Source: Candidatus Altimarinota bacterium (GTDB taxonomy: Bacteria > Patescibacteriota > Gracilibacteria > RBG-16-42-10). From it: a stretch of DNA of 14,365 bases. Numbering within the stretch: position 1 is the stretch's first letter; the number at the start of each line of letters is the position of its first letter. Positions 6,404 through 14,211 of the stretch are shown one piece after another. The stretch spans positions 1 to 14,365 of the forward strand of contig JAGNZB010000027.1 in assembly GCA_017984655.1 (NCBI GenBank). Direction: 5' to 3'. The translations under genes were made by a program, and so were the position numbers. The notes under the pieces were generated by a model, which ran no database searches, was not told the origin of the DNA, and saw only the letters and a program-made list of their open reading frames with translations.

Positions 6404-8152
6404 ATGAATTACACTCTCTCACACTACACCAAGCAAGAAAGCCTATGGACGAGCAGCAAGATGCTCCTGGGCTATCTCGGCAAAGATCGTTACAAAATGA
6501 TCTGGGCAATCCTGATCGTCCTCTTCAACTCAGCAGTAGCGATCGTAACACCGTACCTGATCGGAAAAGCCACTGACGACTATATCGTCAACAACAACCT
6601 AGCCGGACTAACCTCAATTATTTTTAGTTTGATAGTGCTCTATTTAGCCTCACTATCCACCTCTTATTTTCAAATGACATTGATGGGTGGTGTCGCACAA
6701 AGAATGCTCTATCGCTTACGCCAAAGTATTTTCAACAAACTCCAGAGTCTCCCAGTAGCCTTCTTTCAGGCCAACAAGGCAGGTGATCTCACGTCACGGA
6801 TCAACAATGATACCGACAAGCTCAATCAATTTCTCTCAGAAAGCATCATGCGCTTCTTAGGAAACATCTTTGTGATCGTAGGAATTGGTATCTTTGTCCT
6901 GACTATTCAATTGCAACTAGGACTAGTGATGTTGGCTAGCACCCTGATTATTTTCATACTCTCCAAGATCATCGAGCCAATGGTCTCCAAAGCAAACAAA
7001 GTGGGGGCTGCTGCTACCGGCAACCTTTCTGGACAAATCCAAGAGAGTCTCAGCAACTTCAAGGTGATTGTCGCCTTCAATAAGCGTCAGTACTTCACAG
7101 ACAAGCTCGCTGAGTTCAATCAAGACAATTACAAAGGCACGATCAAAGCCAGTATTGCCAACAGTATCTACAAACCGATCTATGACAGCGCTGGCAATAT
7201 CGCTAATGCTTTGATCCTGTTGTATGGCCTGTATCTGATCAGCCAAGGTACGATCACTATTGGTATCTTGATCGCCTTTCTCAGTTTCGCCCAGAAATTC
7301 TATGGCCCACTACAAATCATGGGGACAATCATCGGCAATATTCAAATGGCAATGGCCTCATGGCAAAGAATCACTACTATTTTGAATCTCGAAAACGACT
7401 TAGTGATCGTGCCCACTCAAGCCAATAGCACTCGCACTCATCAACTGATGCAGTTTGATGATGTTAGTTTTGGTTATACTGCCGAAAAGTTAGTACTCAA
7501 GAACATCTCTCTTAGTTTATTGTCTGGGATGACGTATGCCATCGTCGGTCCTACAGGTGGTGGCAAGAGCACATTAGCCAGCTTGATGAGTCGGCTCTAT
7601 GATCCCACCAGTGGCACAATTTACTTCAAAGGTCAGGACATTCGTAGCTATCCGCCTGAAGTACTGACAGCCAGTATCGGCTTCATCTTACAAGATCCAC
7701 TGCTATTTACTGGCACGATTGGCGAAAACATTCGTTATGGCAATCTCACATTACAGAACTGTGACGATGAAATTGTCAGCAAATATATCACTGATGCCGG
7801 TATGGCCGCTTTCTTGGAGAAATTTCCAGAGGGGCTTGCCACGGTAGTTAGCAGTGAGAATATCACTTTGGGTCAGAAACAGTTGATCGCCTTCATGCGT
7901 GTCATTCTCCGCAAACCGGAGCTCTTGATTCTCGATGAAGCGACAGCCAATATCGACACCGTCACTGAACAATTGCTCAACAAACTGATAGAACTCCTAC
8001 CAAAGAGTACAACCAAGGTAATCATTGCTCATCGCCTCAACACAATCAAAGCAGCTGATACCATTATGTTTATCAATAATGGCCAGATCGAAGAAGCAAT
8101 GGATTTCGATCACGCCCTCCATCTCCTTGATCATGCCAAAAGAGTCAGCTAG
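6404..8152 (+). CDS. heterodimeric ABC exporter subunit with consensus catalytic residues
   Basis: The 582-residue partner has the same six-helix membrane domain plus nucleotide-binding domain. Its catalytic residues are canonical: Walker A GPTGGGKS (382-389), Walker B LLILDE with D511 and catalytic E512, and H-loop H543 in IIAHRL. Its signature is degraded instead: ITLGQ (487-491) replaces LSGGQ. In the dimer, its Walker motifs pair with the LSGGQ of the upstream subunit to make the one consensus, hydrolysing site, while the degenerate site pairs ITLGQ with the other subunit's altered Walker motifs. This complementarity is strong evidence that the two genes encode one complex in the cytoplasmic membrane. 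Spacing to the upstream gene is 3 bases and to the downstream peptidase 27 bases, all on the same strand. Confidence 0.93.
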   Translation: MNYTLSHYTKQESLWTSSKMLLGYLGKDRYKMIWAILIVLFNSAVAIVTPYLIGKATDDYIVNNNLAGLTSIIFSLIVLYLASLSTSYFQMTLMGGVAQRMLYRLRQSIFNKLQSLPVAFFQANKAGDLTSRINNDTDKLNQFLSESIMRFLGNIFVIVGIGIFVLTIQLQLGLVMLASTLIIFILSKIIEPMVSKANKVGAAATGNLSGQIQESLSNFKVIVAFNKRQYFTDKLAEFNQDNYKGTIKASIANSIYKPIYDSAGNIANALILLYGLYLISQGTITIGILIAFLSFAQKFYGPLQIMGTIIGNIQMAMASWQRITTILNLENDLVIVPTQANSTRTHQLMQFDDVSFGYTAEKLVLKNISLSLLSGMTYAIVGPTGGGKSTLASLMSRLYDPTSGTIYFKGQDIRSYPPEVLTASIGFILQDPLLFTGTIGENIRYGNLTLQNCDDEIVSKYITDAGMAAFLEKFPEGLATVVSSENITLGQKQLIAFMRVILRKPELLILDEATANIDTVTEQLLNKLIELLPKSTTKVIIAHRLNTIKAADTIMFINNGQIEEAMDFDHALHLLDHAKRVS

Positions 8153-8179
8153 TAATACTCTGTCTACTAATATCTCTCT

Positions 8180-10207
8180 ATGTTTCAGTATCCACGAACA
8201 CCCAAGAGACCAGTCACTGAAGATCTGCATGGTACTCCCTACACCGACAACTACCGTTGGTTAGAAATAGAGAACAAAGACACTGAGGAGTGGTTGGCAG
8301 CACAGAACCAATTTACCAAAGCATGGCTCGATCAGTGCAGCAGTCGAGATTATTATCGAGAACAAATCACCAAAGATTTCGCGCACTTTTCAGCCTCAGC
8401 TCCCATCGTTCGCAATGACGTTTATTTCTGGAGTGAACTACGCCCAGAGGACAATCAACAAATCTTGATGTGGAAAAAAGGCGAAACTGGTGAGCCACAA
8501 GAATTAATCAATGTAAACAAGCTCAGCCAAGCCGGTCAAGCGTCATTGGACTACTGGTATGTGTCACCTCAGGCCCATTATTTGATCTATGGTATCTCTG
8601 AGAATGGTAGTGAAGATGCCACATTAGCCATCAAAGATCTGCATACTGGCAAAAACTTAGAAGATACTATCCCCTACGCTCGTCATACCAATATCGCCTG
8701 GGATGACGATGAACAAAGTTTTTACTACACCCGTTTACCCACACCAGGAACTGTCCCGCTGGGTGATGAGCTGTATTACTATGCCGTGTATTATCACCAA
8801 ATTGGCAGCAAGGGTGTCGATCAAAAGATCTGGGGAGATGGGCGCCCCAAGCAAGAGATGATTCATGAGATGGTGATCTCTGAGGACAGCCGCTATCTAG
8901 TAATTTGTTGTAGTGACAACTGGACTGAGAACGAAGTCCATATCTACGATGCCAAATTACAGACCTATACAGCACTTGCAGTCGGTTATCATGCTCAATT
9001 CAGCTGTGCTATCAAAGGCACGACGCTTTATATCTGTACCAATTACCACGCTCCCAATAATCGCATTCTCAAATACGAGCTCACTAGTAAAGACCCAGTA
9101 ACAATAGAAGACTTGCCAATAGTGGTCCCAGAAAATGAAAATATTTTGCAGGTAATGAAAGTAGCAAAGAGCATGATTATCGGGGTGTATTTGATCAACG
9201 CTTGCGCCTCAATCACACTCTTCGATCATCAGGGTAATTTCCTCAAGACATTGAGTAGTGAGCCCTTGAGTGAAGTCGTTGGTGTCGCCCACAATCGCAA
9301 AACTGATCTCTTTTTCTTCTCTACCCTCAGTTTCTTACACAGCCAGGACGTCTATCGCTATCTCGATGGTGAACTAACTCATTACTTAAAAGCGTCAGCC
9401 CACCTCGACCCCAATCAATTCATGGTGGAACAGGTCTGGTACCCTAGCAAAGATGGAACTCAAATACCAATGTTTGTAGTGCGATCAAAAAGCACCGTCC
9501 TCGATGGCAACAACCCCACTATCATTTACGCTTACGGTGGATTTGGTAGTGTCACTCCTCCATTTTATCCTCGCCGTTTTCTAGGGTTCATCAAAAAGGG
9601 TGGCATCTTAGTAGTTGCGAACATTCGTGGTGGTGGAGAATTTGGGATTCGCTGGCATCAAGATGGCATGCTCGCCAAGAAACAAAATAGTTATGATGAC
9701 ATGGCAGCAGCAGCTCAATACTTGATCGAGAAGCAGTACACCAACGCTGAGAAGCTAGCGATCAACGGCGGCAGCAATGGCGGGCTCTTGGTAGCTGCCG
9801 TAGCCATGCAACACCCTGAGCTCTTCGGAGCAGTGGTTTCACAAGTACCACTAACAGACATGCTGCATTTCCATCTCTTCCTCATGGGTGGCCGCTGGCG
9901 CAATGAATACGGTGATCCTGAGAAACAAGCTGAATGGGAATGGATTAAAAAGTGGAGCCCCTATCACAATGTCAGAGAGAATACCAAGTATCCCAACTTC
10001 TTATTCACTACAGCAGATCAAGACACCAGAGTGCATCCACTCCATGCTCGCAAGATGGCAGCACAACTCCAGCAATTATCACCACAATCACTGACACTAC
10101 TCCGCAGTGAAGCAGGCGCTGGTCATGGCCCTGGAAAATCGAAAATCAAACTAGTAGAAGAATCCACTGACATTCTCAGCTTCATCGATCAGAGTCTGAA
10201 TAGTTAG
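8180..10207 (+). CDS. prolyl oligopeptidase, peptidase family S9A
   Basis: This 675-residue serine peptidase cleaves short peptides after proline. The N-terminus carries the family's DNYRWLE motif (23-29), a beta-propeller fills the middle (about 70-410), and the alpha/beta-hydrolase domain covers about 415-675. The catalytic triad is Ser532 in GGSNGG (530-535), Asp615 in ADQDTRV, and His649 in GAGHG. Tyr452 in AYGGFG matches the oxyanion-hole tyrosine. No signal peptide or membrane segment is seen, so it should act in the cytoplasm. It is slightly shorter than the roughly 700-residue animal and bacterial enzymes, but no core motif is missing. It follows the ABC exporter pair by 27 bases and is probably co-transcribed. 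Its stop is 11 bases from the end of the convergent msrA. No SD precedes the ATG. Confidence 0.93.
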   Translation: MFQYPRTPKRPVTEDLHGTPYTDNYRWLEIENKDTEEWLAAQNQFTKAWLDQCSSRDYYREQITKDFAHFSASAPIVRNDVYFWSELRPEDNQQILMWKKGETGEPQELINVNKLSQAGQASLDYWYVSPQAHYLIYGISENGSEDATLAIKDLHTGKNLEDTIPYARHTNIAWDDDEQSFYYTRLPTPGTVPLGDELYYYAVYYHQIGSKGVDQKIWGDGRPKQEMIHEMVISEDSRYLVICCSDNWTENEVHIYDAKLQTYTALAVGYHAQFSCAIKGTTLYICTNYHAPNNRILKYELTSKDPVTIEDLPIVVPENENILQVMKVAKSMIIGVYLINACASITLFDHQGNFLKTLSSEPLSEVVGVAHNRKTDLFFFSTLSFLHSQDVYRYLDGELTHYLKASAHLDPNQFMVEQVWYPSKDGTQIPMFVVRSKSTVLDGNNPTIIYAYGGFGSVTPPFYPRRFLGFIKKGGILVVANIRGGGEFGIRWHQDGMLAKKQNSYDDMAAAAQYLIEKQYTNAEKLAINGGSNGGLLVAAVAMQHPELFGAVVSQVPLTDMLHFHLFLMGGRWRNEYGDPEKQAEWEWIKKWSPYHNVRENTKYPNFLFTTADQDTRVHPLHARKMAAQLQQLSPQSLTLLRSEAGAGHGPGKSKIKLVEESTDILSFIDQSLNS

Positions 10208-10218
10208 TAGAAGACAAC

Positions 10219-10695
10219 CTAAATATGACATGAGTCTGCACCACGCTTGGCCAGATACTGCTGATGATATTCTTCAGCTCGATAAAAAGCCTGGGCTGGG
10301 ACAATTTGCGTCACTATCGGGCGAGAGAATTTTCCAGACTGAGCAAGCTTCTCTTTATTAGCAATAGCTAGTTGTTCTTGTTCGGGACTGTGGAAGAAGA
10401 TCACCGAACGATACTGAGTACCATAATCTGGCCCCTGACTATTGAGGGAAGTCGGGTTATGATTTTCCCAAAAGATCCTTAGCAGTTCATCATAACTAAT
10501 CAGTGCAGGATCATAGGTCACCTGTACTACTTCTGCATGACCACTTTTGTTGCTACAGACATCCTCATACGTAGGATTGACCACCGTACCCCCCTCATAG
10601 CCAACAGCAGTTGCTACTACGCCAGGCAAGGTGCGAAAACACTCCTCCACTCCCCAGAAACAACCGGCACCAAAGGTCGCAAATTGTGTAGCCAT
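10219..10695 (-). CDS. msrA: peptide methionine sulfoxide reductase A
   Basis: MsrA reduces the S-epimer of methionine sulfoxide in proteins, with a thioredoxin-type system regenerating the enzyme. The catalytic cysteine is C12 in GAGCFWG, followed by the family's [11 protein letters not shown] region and [23 protein letters not shown] and the late EEYHQQYL are also typical. A resolving-type cysteine lies at C156, three residues from the end. I place the start at ATG 10695, which gives 158 residues and the usual 10-15 residues before the catalytic Cys. The frame extends upstream to an ATG at 10767, but those 24 extra residues do not look like a targeting sequence and would cover the likely promoter. 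The gene is convergent with the prolyl oligopeptidase and divergent from the membrane-anchored orphan. Confidence 0.95.
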   Translation of the reverse strand: MATQFATFGAGCFWGVEECFRTLPGVVATAVGYEGGTVVNPTYEDVCSNKSGHAEVVQVTYDPALISYDELLRIFWENHNPTSLNSQGPDYGTQYRSVIFFHSPEQEQLAIANKEKLAQSGKFSRPIVTQIVPAQAFYRAEEYHQQYLAKRGADSCHI

Positions 10696-10710
10696 ACAAA
10701 AGAAGTTACC

Positions 10711-10738
10711 TATATAGCTAGCATAGTCACAATTCCAA
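10711..10738 (-). promoter_or_regulatory. possible msrA promoter
   Basis: On the minus strand TTGGAA (10733-10738) and TATATA (10711-10716) are 16 bases apart, each matching 4/6 of the consensus. Transcription would start near 10704, leaving a leader of only about 9 bases before the ATG at 10695. Weak evidence, but it agrees with the short leaders suggested elsewhere in the window. Confidence 0.25.
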
Positions 10739-10812
10739 CAAATACCAAGGAAGAAAATATTCGTCATCTGCAGTTGATGCTACAGTGACATAGCATCATT
10801 TTCATCATTACC

Positions 10813-11760
10813 ATGACTGATTTACCAACAGCACCTAGATCTTACAAAAGTTATATTGGAATTGGGATTAGTATAATGCTTTTTCTCTACAGTGTTTTGT
10901 GGCAACAAGGCTTATTTACCAAGATCCAGTCATTCTGGCAGATGCGCCCGTATGAGAAGCAAATTAGCGCCTGCCTCAAAGAAAAAGAAGCACAGCTAGC
11001 GCCAGGAGAAAGAGTAATAGGACTGGAACTTGACTGTGCATTAGCAATTGCCAGACCAATGTATGAGAGCAATCCCACCATTGCTCTACAGATTTGCTTG
11101 GACCATCAAGTCTTTGACCTATCAGATAGCTTACAAACTGCTGCTTGTAAAATGTCTCTAGCTAGACGACCTGCGCCATCATCAATGCCTATAAGCCCCC
11201 CTTCACCAGTAGCGACAAGTCCAGGAATCAGCTCTCAGCCATTGAGCTCTACCACCCCGGACAACCAAGAAAGACTAGTCTATGAAAACACCAAGTATCA
11301 TTACAGTTTTTCATATCCCCAAACAGCTAGAGTAAGTAAGCTCGATGACCTACCAGGTGACATCAATGCTGCCAGTTCGATTGCAGTGTTCTCAGCTAAG
11401 GACGACTTTCTCTTTAGCATTGATGCCTTGGATCCTGAGCTTTTGGAAGGTTACACTGAGCTAGCAGACACTATCGCTCTCCGAAAAGAACCATTAGCAA
11501 AGTATGTCGAGTTTATACAAAACAAAAATATCGCCACCAACTCCATCAAGCCTGAATCTGCGAAAATTAGGATTGATGGGCATGAAGCTTATGAACTATG
11601 GGTAACAGATATCTTTCATGAGATCACAGGATCAAGGACTCTAGAGCCACGAGAACAAGCAATATTCTTCACAAGGCCGAAAGACATCATCTTTCAAATA
11701 GATTTCCCCCTCGGATCCCCTCCATCAAGTGTGATTTTTGACAGTTTAAAATTCAACTAA
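10813..11760 (+). CDS. membrane-anchored extracytoplasmic protein of unknown function
   Basis: I do not recognise this 315-residue protein. A single membrane helix near the N-terminus (about 14-30) follows a short polar segment with basic residues, so the rest probably faces outward. Residues 45-118 look helical and hold four evenly spaced cysteines (C54, C75, C95, C112), which could form two disulfides. A Pro/Ser/Thr-rich linker (about 118-150) leads to a C-terminal domain (about 155-315) that begins YENTKYHYSFSYP, an opening I associate with PsbP/DcrB-like beta-sandwich domains; this match is tentative. It ends with FDSLKFN, also typical of that type. The gene is divergent from msrA with 117 bases between starts. 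A perfect hairpin follows its stop. No SD precedes the ATG. Confidence 0.75.
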   Translation: MTDLPTAPRSYKSYIGIGISIMLFLYSVLWQQGLFTKIQSFWQMRPYEKQISACLKEKEAQLAPGERVIGLELDCALAIARPMYESNPTIALQICLDHQVFDLSDSLQTAACKMSLARRPAPSSMPISPPSPVATSPGISSQPLSSTTPDNQERLVYENTKYHYSFSYPQTARVSKLDDLPGDINAASSIAVFSAKDDFLFSIDALDPELLEGYTELADTIALRKEPLAKYVEFIQNKNIATNSIKPESAKIRIDGHEAYELWVTDIFHEITGSRTLEPREQAIFFTRPKDIIFQIDFPLGSPPSSVIFDSLKFN

Positions 11761-11786
11761 AGAATGACAATCAATCCCAAGTCACT

Positions 11787-11810
11787 TATCAGTAACCTTG
11801 CTTACTGATA
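11787..11810 (+). terminator. 9-bp perfect hairpin after the anchored orphan gene
   Basis: TATCAGTAA (11787-11795) and TTACTGATA (11802-11810) form a perfect 9-bp stem with a 6-base loop, 26 bases after the stop codon. It is A/T-rich and not followed by a U-tract, so it is not a classical intrinsic terminator. It could instead protect the 3' end of the transcript or be a binding palindrome upstream of the next gene. Confidence 0.4.
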
Positions 11811-11847
11811 CAGATGAGAGACAGTAGCATTTTATATTGTGGAAGCC

Positions 11848-11876
11848 GTTACATATATCGTCATTTGTTGTATAAT
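11848..11876 (+). promoter_or_regulatory. sigma-70-like promoter of the soluble orphan gene
   Basis: A perfect TATAAT (11871-11876) is preceded at 17 bases by GTTACA (11848-11853, 4/6 match to TTGACA). Transcription would start near 11883, about 16 bases before the ATG at 11899, with no SD in that leader. This is the clearest promoter in the window. Confidence 0.55.
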
Positions 11877-11898
11877 ACAAAGAAACTAATACATTCCT

Positions 11899-12672
11899 AT
11901 GGACGGTCGTATTGATGGATTAAAAGAACCAACATCACCAAGACAGTTATTCCATGCTAACTGTCGAAAAGTATCTGACAAACTAGCCCAAAGTGTACCC
12001 AATGCTGAAAAATGGCTTCGTTGGCTGGACAACTTCTATGCAGCTCGACTATACAGAGCCAACGCAAAGAGTGCTGATGCAACTAAGTTTATTCAAGAAA
12101 TTGAGACTAGCCAAATACGTACAGGCCTTGATGCTGTCTTTCACAAAGATCCCAAACCACTCTCTGACGGAAGTGCATTTCGCCTAGAAGAACTACAAAA
12201 AAACGGTGCCAAAAGTGGCCAAGTAATGGCTCGTGTAGCACACCACTGGGACGCATTCGTCACTAAGGTAAATAAGCTAGCGCAAATTGATGACCAACAA
12301 ACAAAAGATGATCTTGTGGAACAATTGCTAAATGACATCGCTGACTTGATTGTAGCCAACAATCGACAACGAGGCCCACAATGGAGTAGACCGTTTGACG
12401 ACATTTTGAAAGATCATCCAGACATGATTAAGCCGACTGGCCATAGTGGCTACTATGGCATGCATAATATCAAGGAAGGTATCCAAGAACCACTTGAGCT
12501 ATTGCTATCCAATGACAATACTCGAGTGATGGCACGACATCCACTCCTTGATCCCAAAGCGAAAGGAAGCTACACCAAAGAGCAATTACAAAAGATACTA
12601 GCTGCGATCAAAGCGTTCCCAGGAAAGACAGCGAGCAGTCCTGACGAAGCATGGAGCAGTGTGGATAGCTAG
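11899..12672 (+). CDS. soluble helical protein of unknown function
   Basis: I do not recognise this 257-residue protein. It has no signal peptide or membrane helix and looks mostly alpha-helical and charged, so it is probably cytoplasmic. Helical stretches run roughly from 14-80, 94-155 and 191-241. The only striking motif is GHSGYYGMHN at 181-190, a Gly/His/Tyr-rich loop between helical blocks; no catalytic signature can be claimed. The C-terminus is a Ser/Asp-rich tail. Codon use and composition look like the neighbours, and the frame is uninterrupted, so it is likely a real gene. It has its own TATAAT-type promoter about 23 bases upstream of the start, and 92 bases separate it from the following ABC-F gene, so it may be transcribed alone. 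Confidence 0.72.
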   Translation: MDGRIDGLKEPTSPRQLFHANCRKVSDKLAQSVPNAEKWLRWLDNFYAARLYRANAKSADATKFIQEIETSQIRTGLDAVFHKDPKPLSDGSAFRLEELQKNGAKSGQVMARVAHHWDAFVTKVNKLAQIDDQQTKDDLVEQLLNDIADLIVANNRQRGPQWSRPFDDILKDHPDMIKPTGHSGYYGMHNIKEGIQEPLELLLSNDNTRVMARHPLLDPKAKGSYTKEQLQKILAAIKAFPGKTASSPDEAWSSVDS

Positions 12673-12764
12673 GCGTGAAGTAGCTTCATTCTTTCCACCC
12701 TATCCAACCTATCTCAGTTAACTTATAGTTCCACTACCACGGTGTTACTTCAAGCTCTTCGTGC

Positions 12765-14186
12765 ATGCTCAAGATTACTGATCTGACGATCAACCATACC
12801 GGGACCGACCTACTGCGCCACTTTAGTACCAATATCGAAGGCAAAGCGAAAAAGCGTATTGCAATCGTTGGTAAGAATGGCTGTGGCAAATCTTCATTAT
12901 TGAAGAGTATTGCGGGCATCTATGAAACGGTACCAGGCGAAATCGCGATTTATCAAGAGATCATCGGCTACCTCCCCCAAGAACCTGACTTTGGCGAGCA
13001 CACTTTGGTGGGAGAATATTTAGAAAGTTTGATCGCTGAGACCTGGCATGCATACCAGATCGATATCGCTATGCAGGAAGTCGGTCTAGCACCGGACTAT
13101 TTGATTGCCGATATCGCGCACCTCAGTGGCGGTGAGCGCATCAAAGTAGCATTGGCTGGCCTCTTGCTCAGTGAGCCCACCATTCTCCTCATGGACGAGC
13201 CTACGAACAATCTCGACCAGGGTGGTATCAACTGGCTCGAACAATTCATCACCAAGTTTCGCGGCACCATCATCATTGTCTCCCATGATCGCAGCCTGAT
13301 TTGTAATGTCATCCAAGAGATCTGGGAAATGGATAGCCAGTATCAGACAATCCAGAAGTACACCGGCAACTACGGCGACTTCTTGACCCAGCGAGAACAT
13401 TTCCGCACTCGCCTCCTTCAACAATATGAGAAGGAACAACAAGAAATCGACGAACTCAAACAATGGATCCGCGATAATTCTAGTGGCAAACTCAAATTTA
13501 GCGACATCCTCGCAGCCAAGAAAAGAACCCTAGAAAAAGCGGAAGAAAACCACATCACCAAACCAATTCTCGATCCAGTGATGAAGCCACCAAGGCTCAC
13601 CCCCACCACCATCAATCTAGCGCTCAAAGTCACGGTCGAAGGCAAACAATTTGGCGATCGCAAACTCTTACAGGGTGTCAATTTCGCTATCCATGGCACT
13701 GAGAAAGTACTAATCCAAGGTCGCAATGGCGCAGGCAAAAGCACTTTGCTCAATATCATCGCTGACGAAGATCATGATTACCAAGGCTATATCCAGCTTG
13801 GTCAGAAAGTCACTTTCGGCTACCTCAGCCAACACAGCCACCTTCCAGCCGGCACCACCGTCCTCGACACCTTCATGAACGCCACCAGAAAATCCGAAAG
13901 TGTAGCCCGAGGCGTACTCCATCGCTTCCTCTTCCCCACCGACTTCATCGACAACACCGTAGAAACCATGAGCTATGGCGAACAAAGACGTCTAGAACTA
14001 GCAATCATCCTCAGCCAAGATCCCCGACTATTGATCCTCGATGAGCCCACAAATCACCTAGACATCTTCACCCGTGAGGTACTAGAAAAACTAATCTGTG
14101 AACAACCGATCCCCATGCTCGTCGTCTCTCATGATCGATACTTTATTGAGAAGCTTGGAATTCAAAGAGTAATTACCATTGCATAA
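12765..14186 (+). CDS. ABC-F family ATPase, compact form
   Basis: The 473-residue protein has two nucleotide-binding domains in one chain and no membrane helices, the layout of ABC-F proteins. These act on the ribosome as translation factors or antibiotic-protection proteins. Domain 1: Walker A GKNGCGKS (36-43), signature LSGGE (120-124), Walker B with D144/E145, H-loop H174. Domain 2: Walker A GRNGAGKS (319-326), signature MSYGEQ (402-407), Walker B with D426/E427, H-loop H456. A charged helical linker (about 208-270, with GNYGDFLTQRE and KKRTLEKAEE) corresponds to the interdomain helices that reach tRNA. It is short for the family, usually about 520-640 residues: only 84 residues separate Walker A and signature in domain 1, leaving no room for an arm insertion. 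The second signature has Tyr where Gly is usual. Whether it confers resistance cannot be read. Confidence 0.9.
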   Translation: MLKITDLTINHTGTDLLRHFSTNIEGKAKKRIAIVGKNGCGKSSLLKSIAGIYETVPGEIAIYQEIIGYLPQEPDFGEHTLVGEYLESLIAETWHAYQIDIAMQEVGLAPDYLIADIAHLSGGERIKVALAGLLLSEPTILLMDEPTNNLDQGGINWLEQFITKFRGTIIIVSHDRSLICNVIQEIWEMDSQYQTIQKYTGNYGDFLTQREHFRTRLLQQYEKEQQEIDELKQWIRDNSSGKLKFSDILAAKKRTLEKAEENHITKPILDPVMKPPRLTPTTINLALKVTVEGKQFGDRKLLQGVNFAIHGTEKVLIQGRNGAGKSTLLNIIADEDHDYQGYIQLGQKVTFGYLSQHSHLPAGTTVLDTFMNATRKSESVARGVLHRFLFPTDFIDNTVETMSYGEQRRLELAIILSQDPRLLILDEPTNHLDIFTREVLEKLICEQPIPMLVVSHDRYFIEKLGIQRVITIA

Positions 14187-14211
14187 CTAACAACAAAGTA
14201 ACTCAATCTTT

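Noticed and set aside
10696..10767. N-terminal extension of MsrA to an upstream ATG
   Set aside because: MsrA proteins begin close to the catalytic GCFWG; the extra 24 residues are not a clear signal peptide and overlap the best -35/-10 candidate.
12676..12688. TGAAG-TAG-CTTCA hairpin after the 257-residue orphan as a terminator
   Set aside because: A 5-bp stem with a 3-base loop and only a short T-rich tail is too weak to support.
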